Assembly: GCA_019787685.1 (NCBI GenBank)
Contig: JAHNUO010000011.1
Span: 186,001-250,000 of the forward strand
Reading direction: 5' to 3'
Length of the DNA: 64,000 nucleotides
DNA from: Chiua virens
Taxonomy: Eukaryota > Basidiomycota > Agaricomycetes > Boletales > Boletaceae
Shown here: piece by piece, positions 1-22,571 of the stretch
How positions within the stretch are numbered: the stretch's first letter is position 1
Layout: each line of letters begins with the position of its first letter
The notes under the pieces: generated by a model
Database searches by the model: none
Seen by the model: the letters and a program-made list of their open reading frames with translations, nothing else
What the model was told of the DNA's origin: nothing
Made by a program: the position numbers and the translations under genes

Positions 1-857
1 GGATGACCGCGTTCAGGCTCTTCCTGGGGTGCGGGAACGTTCGCAGGCACAGATGGTTCTCGCCAGCCTTCCCCGCTCGAATTGGAAATCGCGTCTCTCC
101 AGGGCAAAGGCTTCTGGGAGATCGTCGGAAAACACCACGGTTTCTCCAAGTAAAACTCCCGGCCAATCTAGCCTTTCTCCCATTCGTATCTACTCTAATG
201 GGTGGTGTCTGCGTGTATCTCTGTCGTACGTGTGTGTCGAGCAGCTCGTGTATACCATTTCTCCGAGACGCGAACGGGTCGCGTACCTAAATAATATATC
301 CTTTTATCTGAAACATGGGATCTGTGCGTTGAACTTTCGCCTGACATGTCGATAGTTCGACGGATGAGCTGGATAAACGGACGTCGCCTAAGCACTCCCC
401 GGTCCGTCGTTGGCTCGTCCTTTCCCGTGGACGGATGACCGGGCCCCGGGAACGTCCATGTCCTTTACACGGGCCGCACGTTATGCATCAACGTTCATGA
501 ACGTCGCGGCCACCGTCACACAAGGCTCAGATTCTGATCAAAATATGTGAACTTTGAACCGACGCGCAAAGGGATCAGGATCTCAACGTCACCCCCATCA
601 TTTAGCGACGATGAATTTCGGGTGCATGCTGGACATGCCGTGGCCCCCGCTTATCATAGCGGGGGATAATGATGACAAGGAGGGAAAGAGGAAGCGTGGA
701 CATCGTTCCCCTGTCAACCTACCGTCCGTTGCGAACCAAGATATGTACAATATTGTTTTCGTTCTTGGGACCAAAATAATGTTGACCGTCACTTATCACG
801 TAGATTGACGAAGTGTGACTATGTAGAGAAAAGTGGTTTTCAACCCCACGCAGTGCA
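1..857. other. No gene identified (left end to CSN3 stop)
   Basis: Only short overlapping open frames on both strands are visible here. None has recognisable motifs or a convincing splice pattern. The stretch probably includes the 3' flank of the CSN3 gene, which ends at 858. Confidence 0.4.
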
Positions 858-2871
858 TTAAAGGAAGCCAGAGTCTTCGGCCCAAATACTCGCCGCCAAC
901 CGATCCGCTGGGTCATCGTCGATACCCCAGGCCGCTTCTTCCTTGCCTTTGAGGGCCTAAAGGCGATAGATCAATACACGGAAGCCAGATCAAAATAGAC
1001 GCATGAAGAAAGGATAAATAGGGAACGAAATACACAAGGCGAAAGATATTGAAAGCATTACGTCGCATGGCTCGGAACCGACGATACATCGCGATATACG
1101 CACCTTGGTCAAGTATTCCTTGCTCCTTGCCATCTCCCGCTCCAGACTCGCCAATAACGCAGCTTGCTCCTGCGCGTGTGCGAGCACTCTATCCACATCC
1201 GCCTTCTCGAACTGGACGGGTGGGTCGAAGAAAGACACAGTTCCATCCGCGGAAAGTTGCGCGGCTATTTCCGAGGATGCAATCTACGTGTCGTCGCTTG
1301 TGAACAAGGCCGCCGCGATACACACGATCTTAAATATACAAGGAACGTGCTCACCATGTCAACAATCAATGCTCGAACTTCATTAACGTTCTCAATGCCC
1401 ACGGCTTGCGCAATGTCCGATAGGTGGAGTGTGAGATACGTTGATGTCAACTTCCTGATCGACCAACGTGGAGCACGTTCCAGTGCCTGAAGCGCCAGAC
1501 CCAGGGTTTTCTCCTATCTCAGGCTGAATAAGTATCCCATGCTAAAAGCGTCATCGACATGTCTGTACGGACAGTGGCAAAAATCAATTCGCTATCCACG
1601 ATGGATCGCAACTGCGCTCTGTTATCCGGGTACGCGTTCACAAATGCTGAATAAGGCGTGCCCTTGAGAAGTCGGGGTAACGACGGGTGGATGTATTTCG
1701 GCGGTGGCGTGGTCTGTCACACAAACATCAGCGAGTACGCATACATGGTCAGGAATAAGAAATACCTTGCCATCGTGGATCAGTTGTACGAGGACCAGCT
1801 TCTTAAGGGCTTCCATCTGAATGGCTGCGGCAGCTGAACCAGGACTACATGCACATATCTCGAAGAACTCTTGCGCTTCTGCCCAGCGTTTGAGCGCAGC
1901 GAACACCATCCCCCCTGCATAATGGTACACCAAGTTGTCGTTGTAATGCAAGTCCGAAGTGGAAGTATCTATCGTCGTGACTGGGTGTGCAAGGACGGGA
2001 AGAGCGGCAGAAAAATGTCGCGTCGATACACACATCTATTCCAGTTCTGTTCGAAACAAGAATCCAAGATCGTACACCAACAGCACTCACCTTGAGGAAA
2101 ATCGGATGGATGGTCGTCAGATGAGACAGCGTCGGCACATATCTGGTCAATAGATCAAACAGAGGTTGAATCGCGAGTGAAAGCTGTTCGATCAGAGATC
2201 AAAACTATGTTTCTTTCTTTCTGTACGTCAAAATCTGCTTACGTTTCCCGCTGATTCCGCAAGCAATGGTATTGCATTTGCAAGGAGCGTGACTAAATTG
2301 GAATGAGACATGCACGTAGGGGACAAGAATCGTGTCGTCACCTCTATCAGGAACATAGCGTGCCTGCTCCGGCACGAACATCTGACAAAACTGGGCTACG
2401 AACTCCAATGGGACAATTGGGGCACCCGTCGTATGCAACCGCGCGGCTCTGACGCAAGCATGAAATGAAAAGAAAGGTGGGCAAAGGAAAGGAAAGGAAA
2501 AACGCAACTCACAGAATGTGCAATATACCAAGTGTGTCCGCTTGGATATCCAGCAAAGACAACGGATCCCGTCCATCTGGTAACAGACTTGCAAGAATCA
2601 TGTTTCGTACCTCCTTTGGTGCAAAGGATTTGAGTTGCTGATTTAGCTGTAATGGTGAGGCGGCTGATGTGATGGCAGTGATGACGTGGGCGAGCGAGAC
2701 ATTGGTGTCGACGACCGAACTCGATGGTGTTGGCGCTGACGCTTGTGTCTGTGTCTGTGATTGCGTTTGTGGATGAGGTTGAGACTGCATTGGGGATGGT
2801 TGCTGCGCCTCGTTTGATTCAGGTTGGGGAGTTGACTGCATTGGAGGAGTTGGAAGATTCGGTTGATTCAT
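858..2871 (-). CDS. CSN3: COP9 signalosome complex subunit 3 (PCI-domain protein)
   Basis: Subunit of the COP9 signalosome, the nuclear/cytosolic complex that removes NEDD8 from cullin-RING ubiquitin ligases. I read nine exons: 2513-2871, 2342-2448, 2243-2292, 2091-2183, 1766-2035, 1573-1713, 1355-1513, 1104-1283 and 858-956. All joins keep phase and give about 485 residues, similar to other CSN3 proteins. The N-terminus is low-complexity (Gln/Pro/Ser/Thr). A helical-repeat core follows, including YHYAGGMVFAALKRW and the conserved MEALKKLVLVQLIHDGK segment. The C-terminal PCI winged helix is recognisable from RAPRW...LTSTYLTLHLSDIAQAVG and the DGTVSFFDPP segment. The tail is acidic and ends DSGFL. 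Seven introns are 41-72 nt and the last is 147 nt. One donor is GTCCGT (1567-1572), chosen because it restores the family sequence. The start is the first ATG of the long first exon. Family assignment comes from recalled conserved segments, not a search. Confidence 0.87.
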
Positions 2872-3591
2872 GACGCGAACTTTGAGAGGTGGTCTGCAGA
2901 AATGATTAGTCTGTATGATATTATACGCTGACTGCGAGCGTCATGAACGTCGACGGTGCTAGAAAGAGGTGGTATGTAAAACAGACGTTGAACTCACGGT
3001 TGCTGGCAAAAGTAAATCGCACACCTCCGCGATCAGCTACGAAAACTTGAACCCTGACTCGAGATTTCTACCAAAACTTTGGCTGACGTCGCCAGAGGGC
3101 AAACTACCACACCCGATACGTAGAGAAACAAAAGACAAAGGTAAAGTGACGAAAGGCTAGGGGACGATGAAAGATTACGTAAGTTGTAGAATCATCACTC
3201 ATGTTATTAAGGACTACACAGATCATAATTTGGGTGGTCGATGCAAGCCAAGCCTCGGGTAAGTACCTTGACAAAATCGTTGTTATGGTCGGATGCCATG
3301 GGGCCGGTGCATCGCGCCATCGTATTTTGAAAGGATGAGAAACAAGTACCGGATACCACTCGTAAATGTCACGCTGTCGATTTCCGATAGAATCTTGATG
3401 AGAACGACTGTCTTCTGATCTCGATGCAATGGTCGAAGTCCTTGCGCGGCATTCCTATCCACCCGTAAAGCTACATTGGGCGTCTTGATAGTCTACAATT
3501 TATTTTCTCTTTTCTGATCTACGCAAGTCGAGAAACCGCTGGTACAAAAAATCAGAGGCGCTACGCCATTGTACAAAATCACTTGACTCCT
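2872..3591. other. Intergenic: CSN3 upstream region and GPI downstream region
   Basis: No supported gene. The stretch should hold the CSN3 promoter next to 2872 and the 3' untranslated region of the isomerase gene next to 3591. Both genes run on the minus strand. Confidence 0.4.
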
Positions 3592-7081
<3,490 letters not shown>

Positions 7082-7088
7082 TATAAAG
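7082..7088 (+). promoter_or_regulatory. TATA box of the hydrophobin gene
   Basis: The sequence TATAAAG lies 105 nt before the hydrophobin start codon and is followed by a C/T/A-rich leader with CACCATC at the ATG. This is the usual layout for highly expressed fungal genes such as hydrophobins. It is seen by eye only, and the transcription start is not known. Confidence 0.6.
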
Positions 7089-7192
7089 GTCGGCCCACTC
7101 GCTTTCTTGATATTCATCGCATTCTTGCTTTTGCATCTCATCTACACCCCCACATTCGTTTAACACACCAACCCACACTCTCTACCATCACC

Positions 7193-7649
7193 ATGTTCAC
7201 TCGTCTCTTTGCCATTGCTGCTGTTGCTGCCCTCGCCATCGCTGGCCCTGCTCCTCTTGCCATGCGCAGCCAATGCAACACTGGCCCTGTCACCTGCTGT
7301 GACAAGGTCCAATCTGTGCGTCAACTTGTTGTAACTTTTCTTTTTTCCTGTAGCTTAACGATTCGCTTTTTCTCAATAGGTCCAGGAGGCTAACCCCCTT
7401 CTTGGGTTGCTCGGCTTGGCCGACGTTGCCGCTGCAGTCGGCGCTAACGTTGGCTTGAACTGCAACCCCATCACCGTCATTGGCACCGGCTCTGGTGCTC
7501 AGTGCCAGCAACAGCCTGTTTGCTGTGAGCAAAACGACTACGTAAGTACTCTGTTGTTTAATCTCGGCTTTGATGTTGATGTTGACTAATTGTTCTTACA
7601 GAACGGCCTTGTCAACTTGGGCTGCTCTCCTGTCAACCTCAGCGCTTAA
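7193..7649 (+). CDS. Class I hydrophobin
   Basis: Small secreted amphipathic protein that self-assembles at air-water interfaces and coats aerial hyphae, spores or fruit bodies. Three exons (7193-7315, 7380-7541, 7602-7649) with phase-0 joins encode 110 residues. Residues 1-18 are a typical signal peptide (MFTRLFAIAAVAALAIAG). All eight cysteines are present at 28, 35, 36, 69, 83, 89, 90 and 103, giving C-x6-CC-x32-C-x13-C-x5-CC-x12-C. That spacing fits class I hydrophobins of basidiomycetes. Introns are 64 and 60 nt with GTGCGT and GTAAGT donors. A TATA box lies 105 nt upstream. Between Cys3 and Cys4 the loop is hydrophobic and Ala/Leu/Gly-rich, as expected for the amyloid-forming class. No neighbouring gene seems functionally linked. 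Confidence 0.97.
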
Positions 7650-9240
7650 GTTTCTAACTTCGTTGAAGAAGATCAGAGATTGTCCAACTTGTTGGTTGAT
7701 GGTTGAAAGTTGTTATACCGCGTTGTCTAGAAAACCTGTCTCATCAGTCATCGATATTCTAATTCATTCGTTCCTAATCTTGGAGTGATCGTGGTTGCCT
7801 CTACGTTTTGCCAAGTCTGATACAGTGGATGGACATGGGGCAATTTAATTAAGTTCATTGAGCAAATGAGAGACGTTTCCATCCCATGTACGTACACATC
7901 GACAATTCTTTGCTTCGTTTGTCGAGTGCTAGTGTGCGGCTCTGGTGTCTTGTTTCAGATCACAGTATTTCCAATGTTTCTTTGTTTAAATCGCTTCTTC
8001 GCTTCTATTTCGCTTCCTTGACTACATTGATTTCGTTAGGTAACAACAGGCGTACAGAACTCCAACAAGGTTTAGTCGTGGAGTGGGAATTGATATCGTT
8101 TGAAAGGAGCTGACGTCTGATTTGAACTTCGAGAAGGAAGGCACGTCGCCACCCTTCTAGCAATTGCGGAGTGGAGAATCACGATTGTTCAACAATGAGC
8201 CTAAGCGATAGATCGCATCCGCACAACGACCTTGCCGCTAATGTCTTCGCCATGATGCAACTGGACAGCAGTACGTCCATCGGTTCGATTTTTCCTCGTG
8301 ATGTAGTTTCGCATGTCGCTGTAACGCCCACCACAATGTTTAGGCAAGCGTGCAGAATGAACTCGACCATTTGAGCCTGAGGTGAGTTGAGAGCTGTTTG
8401 CATGGTGTCATCGATGTTGACATCCCTAGGTATGTATCAACAGTGCGGAACCTTATCATGATGTTCCTCCCAGATGGCCATATTAATTTGACGGCTAGTA
8501 ACTTGAAGAGAAGGATTGGGATGTCCAAGTTAGACTGCACCGTATTACGATACAAGCACTCTGCTTGGATCCGGTCGAGTCGGACACTATCGGAATCGGC
8601 CGTTCGCTTGCTTCACCTAACCTGATGACCTCGTGACACTGTTACCCCATTTCAATCGCTCAAGCAAGACCTCTTGCCATGGATCCGTGGGATTTACTAT
8701 CCTTTCACTCTGCATCTGTGCGATCTCGCGTGAGTTGAACCGCGCATGTTTGTGGAAGATGTTTTGGCCTTGTCACGGTAGCCTGAAACTGGGGAAATTA
8801 TGCCTCTTTCACCTGGAAATTGTATGTCGACGCGTGAATGTCGGATTCACTACCTCATGGCGCCTTCTTCATGGGGAACCCAACCCTGACTCGCGCGTCC
8901 AAAGCTCAAGTATACCTCTTGGTGGGATTAGTATCGACTGCTCGTACAGTGGTCTTGTTGAATGTCATGCGCCGCCGAAATGGTCCGGAAGGATGTTGCG
9001 GAGGTTACCCATGGTGATTTTGCTGTCTTGTAGTCCGGTGCCAAGGTGGGCGTGCGATCGAGTGTACGCTAACGTCCTCTTCAATGACAGTGGGAACAAG
9101 TCGGTGAGAATGGACATGTGCAAGAATGAAATTGACCGGTACGTCTGGAGTCTTAGAAGACAGCAATAAATTGTCCATTACCAGCTAGGGAAATGGGCTG
9201 GAGATGATCTCTGGCATCCACTGGCACTCGCTGCGACTCG
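7650..9240. other. No gene identified downstream of the hydrophobin
   Basis: After the hydrophobin stop comes a T-rich 3' flank. The longest open frame (8633-9169, plus) would encode 178 residues, but its composition is unlike the clear genes nearby and it has no recognisable motif, so I do not call it. Confidence 0.35.
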
Positions 9241-9355
9241 GCGAGCAAGAATTCCGTCGAGGTGCTGAACGACTTGACTTTGCTATCATTGCATGCGACG
9301 AATATTCACCAGTTGCCCTCTTGTTTTGCTAGGATAAATTCCGACTGTCCCGTTC
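9241..9355 (+). repeat. Diverged direct repeat, copy 1
   Basis: This stretch resembles 11737-11862 in the same orientation. Shared pieces include CGAGCA-GAAT-C-GTCG, the run GACTTGACTTTG followed by T-TCATTGCA, and GGATAAATTCCG-CT-TCC near the end. Spacing between pieces differs by insertions. It looks like two decayed copies of one element, type unknown. Confidence 0.5.
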
Positions 9356-11736
9356 TAAGATGGTAATCGCATCGAATCCCGACCGAGAAATCTGAGTCAA
9401 TCTCTTTCTCGTCACTGATTTTCTATTCTCGACTTTCTCCTGCAGCTTCGAGTCGCAAACCTTTGTTCCACTCGCATCTTATGTGCTATACAGTGTCCGT
9501 TGGCCATCCTTTGATATTGAAATAGCATTCACAACCATTCCACCCGTAGCATTGTTGGTTCTACCTTGTCTGCAAGTCGAAATCGTCCACTATCGTGATC
9601 CCTCCCGTAGTTCATCGCGACACGAACGAGGTTGGTTGCACGTTCTTTTTCGTGCACGTACACACAGTCCTGAACTAGCTGGGATTTTCAAGCAATAATG
9701 CCTCGTGGAATTTACTATCGGCCGTCTTCCATTTTCCACAGGGGCGCGGTGTCTTGTCATGCTCATCAGCATTTTGGATCCGGAAAATCCTAATCGGAGT
9801 TCCACGTCATCCACTGATATGATTGGTTAACGGGGTCTTTTGAACAGACGGCCAAGGGGTTCGAGATCGAGGTTGAATTCGAGGTCGTCTGGTTGGACAA
9901 ATACATGACGAGGCTTGGGATTTATTGATTTCGTCTTTGCGTTCATAAATTCAAGGACAGGATCGCGTTCACGTTATATGACGTTTTGCGCCGCACGTCG
10001 CTAATTGTTTCGCTTCAGTTATATGATAACTGGCACGGTCAGGTTATGTAATAAATGGCTGTAGCATGGGATTCGGTATTGTGCACAAAAGATGATCCAC
10101 TGAAGATTATACCTTTTGCTTCCACTCCGGCTAATACGAGCAAACTGAAACTAATATCCATTCGTTGTCCATGAAGAAGTACTCGTCCTAGATAAAACGG
10201 GGATGCGCAGTTGTAAAGCGAATGACAGACACAGAGGAATACCGCATTTGAACCTCTCTACCAACAATCCTTGTGACCTGTGATTCGTATGAATGCTAGA
10301 GGCGAAAGAAACTTCAACGAACCTACAGTCCAAACCTGTCTTATCCCAACGCAATCAAGGCGTGCCATCTTCTATTATGCTACCACATTAGTAGCACACC
10401 ATTCATGATGGAACAGAGAGTAACACTTGTATCTCGGCCACTGACAGGAGGTATCTGGTTCCAATCCATTGTCTAAGTCTGATATAAGCTCGAAGAAAGG
10501 ATGTAAGTACTCACATCACAGGAACCCCTCCGCTCGCAGATGGAGATGGATCCTTCCGAGTCACAGGCATTAGCGGTGGCTGATGAAATGTTGGCTGTTT
10601 ACGACGTGATCTACCCCGCTGAAAAGGGACATACGGGAGCTACTTGATTGGGGAGGTTTTTGAGTCGCGTCGGCATGAAAATCATCTGGCTCTGGGTCGT
10701 AACGAATCGGATGGCGGCAGGCCGAGTCTGTTGCAGCCGTCTCCGAGATAAGATTGCGAGCCAGGTGTATCGTTCATCGTCGCTGAGTGCGACATACGTC
10801 TGCTAAGGATGTTATGAGATACGGCACATGGATCATTCGCCAAAAAAAATGTCGCTTACCGGATCCTGCTTAGCAGCCATTGTGAGGACGCGGTGGATTA
10901 TGTTGCGATGATAATGGTGAACTCCACGAACGCGCAGACATTGCGGTGGGTGGACCGGCACGGTCGTCCACGTACCATCCTATCCAGTTCTTGCTCCATT
11001 TTGTGATCGTTTGATGGACCTTGAATGGAGTGTCGGCTTGTGTTGCTCTGGACATGCGTCTGGAGGGATGGTGCGAATGTGATGGTGAGGTACAAAAGGG
11101 AGTACCTCAACGGGTGCTGCTTCATTCATTCGAGGGTGAACTGGTGATGTAGGGACATCAACATTGAAACAGAAAGAAAGTAAAGTAGTCACGAACCTGA
11201 CTAGTCGAAGGCGGGGCAGAGGTTCTTGAAGGTATCTCAAGGTACGGAACCATGAGAAGTCGTTTGGAAGAAAAGAGATGAGCTGGTACCTCGAGGAGAT
11301 TTATATTGTCGTCTTGGTTGTCCGGTCGTTGCGACTAAATGGCTGATAAGTGTGAAACTGTCAGGGATTGTGGCGGCGACGGAACGACAAGGTTGTACCA
11401 CGTGCAAATCGAGGGACTTTTTTTTCGTCGGTACTGAAGGTTGTATGGTGGACGGCTGGTTCATGTTCGTTGACAGTATCCTGGTAAAAGATTAGAGAGT
11501 TGGTTGGGGAGTACAACAGACAGACAAACACTCGCGCCATAAAAGATGTCCGGAAGGATGTCATGGAGGTCGTGAATGGAGCTCTCGTGGCATCATTTCG
11601 CCCTACTGTGCCGAGGTGAGTAGGAGAGAGCGACCGAGCCTATGCTGAAGTCCTCCTTGATGATGGGATCAATACACATCCAAAAACGAAGCAACAAATA
11701 ACTTGGATAGGGCAACGGACATGACCTATCCGAATC
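9356..11736. other. No gene identified (between repeat copies)
   Basis: Short open frames occur on both strands but none carries a family motif or a convincing exon chain. The area lies between two related diverged repeats, so it may be old repetitive DNA. Confidence 0.35.
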
Positions 11737-11862
11737 GCGAGCAGGAATCCTGTCGGACGACTTGACTTTGTTGTCATTGCACGTTGCGAACACTAGAGGC
11801 TTGTTGCCTGTCGTTTGGCCAGGCGAAGGATGAATGGATAAATTCCGGCTATCCTGTCCTCG
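11737..11862 (+). repeat. Diverged direct repeat, copy 2
   Basis: Second copy of the repeat at 9241-9355, same orientation. It keeps GACTTGACTTTG and GGATAAATTCCG but has extra bases between them (around 11791-11838). No terminal inverted repeats or coding sequence were recognised. Confidence 0.5.
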
Positions 11863-12427
11863 ATGCCTGTGGTGACTAATTTGACCGTCCAAGATAGACG
11901 TTGCGACTGAATTTGATCGGATCGAGCAATTTCTAAGGTTCCGCACGGGTACGGGTACGGTGTTCTGCGGGTAAGGCTTGGTCCTCGGGATTAGTGAATG
12001 TCAAGGTCCGGCTTGGAGATCTTGCGTACTAGATGTCCTAGGCAGTCTTTAGAGACAAAGTTTTGAGTGATTACAACAATGTATCGGGGAACCTATCAGT
12101 CTAATCTCCATGGAGCGGTCCGACAGGATGATGTCACTTCAAGCAACGACATGGCAGTGCACGGGCTTGGGGATTTCGTGAATCGTGCCAGTAATGTCTC
12201 CTCAAAAGCTTAAAGTGCTCCCTCCCAAGCCTCCCGTGCCTGTTGCAGCTAATGAAACTGTCCAATTCTGTCCAGCAAGTCTGTTTCTCCGAGTCGGGAG
12301 GACTCCTCACGATCTGAGTCTATCGCTAGTGGATTCAAGCTCCGACTCAGTTATAGCCTGTCTATGTTATCGAACGTCGGTTGTAAGACCAAAGCGCTAA
12401 TTGGTAACTACTTTCAAGTCGCTGACA
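11863..12427. other. No gene identified (downstream of the OYE-like gene)
   Basis: No supported feature. The part next to 12427 should be the 3' flank of the minus-strand flavin oxidoreductase gene. Confidence 0.35.
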
Positions 12428-21359
<8,932 letters not shown>

Positions 21360-21960
21360 TACGTGCCATGGCGATGAACAAATACATCCGACCGATTCAA
21401 GTCTCCTGCCCAGCTCGTACTGCCCTTCGGGATACATAGCAACCGGACAACCTTTCCATAAGACGGTTGGTCAGTAATTTTGAGCCAATGGGAATGCGTG
21501 ACACATCTTTGAAAACGCTCGGGAACTCGAAATCCGAACCCTTGCCCTGACGGATGAGAAAGAACTTACTTGGCAAGGAGATGCCGACTCGAGGGACCTC
21601 GAAACGGCGGTTTTCTGCATCCGCGGATCAGGAGTTGGGTCAAGGGAATGGTTCCTCGCAGTCGCGTGACTGGAAAATGAAGTTTGATCGTCGTTCAGAC
21701 CAAGTTGACGACAATGAACCCGGTCGTCAGGTAAAACACGTGAACTTTGACCATACCAGGTCTGGCCAGTGACTACAAATGTCAGTGTCGCTGAGCGGCG
21801 AAGTACAGACCTCGTCTTCATCCTGCTCTAAAGTCCGGATTCGTCGAAGGAATTTTGCAAATGCACCCATGAGGCCGATGCCCAGCTTGACAACGGATTG
21901 AGGGTGAATGAAATTGTGCTGTCAGCTTGTGCGACCCTGCTCCGACGAACCTCAGAGAGA
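21360..21960 (-). other. Coding-like segments, possible unidentified spliced gene
   Basis: On the minus strand three pieces read like exons in sequence. The first contains KLGIGLMGAFAKFLRRIR and then LEQDEDEVC. The second contains RLRGTIPLTQLLIRG and ends LLAK just before a GTAAGT donor. The third contains GKGSDFEFPSVFKDVS and then IPIGSKLL. Plausible GT and AG sites lie between them, but I could not find a trustworthy start, stop or family, and the chain may be a decayed gene. It could equally be chance. Confidence 0.3.
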
Positions 21961-22571
21961 AAGTTACCAGCGGGAATCAAATGGTGTATTGCTGTAGTAG
22001 GGCTGGTAGTTTCAAGGCAAAAAGGTACTTGTAGATTTTGCCCACGCCTTTTTGGCAACGTTCGTCGCTTAATGTGTTGTTTCCAAACGCAGCTCTCAAT
22101 CCAGTATGTGCGCTGGCAGATCATGCACATGAAGTATGACACGTTGACAGTCGGACATGATCGGACAGCAGGGCGCTGGCTGAACGTGATTGCGGTGCAG
22201 CCCGATTGCAATGCAGAGGTAAAGTGCTTGACAACAGACGCATGATGCCTATGGCGGGTTTCCGGTTTTACCATTGTTGGCTCGGAGTCCCGCCTTTAAC
22301 CGTATGGATCAGCCGCGACCCCTCGCCCTTTACCATGACGATCTAGTCCGTTTTTAGCTGTCTCTGTCGCGAATTTCGAACGTGCCTCTCATTCGAATCT
22401 TGAGTGAGATATGCCAAGTTAATCGAATACAACTGTGGTGCATGCTGTTTTGAATAGTACGTAAAGCCTGGCCCTCGCTCCCTTCCGGATATAAGTACTA
22501 AGTCTCCACTTCTCCACTGGCTGCCTCGTTTATTTCCTTACCCTACCCATCCCTCCATCCCCATAGCCATC
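21961..22571. other. Upstream region of the phosphate transporter-like gene
   Basis: No gene. A TATAAGT sequence lies about 80 nt before the ATG at 22572 and is followed by a C/T-rich leader, a usual fungal promoter layout. Confidence 0.4.

Noticed and set aside
8633..9169. Plus-strand open frame of 178 codons
   Set aside because: No motif, no partner exons and a Cys/Trp-rich random-looking composition; not supported as a gene.
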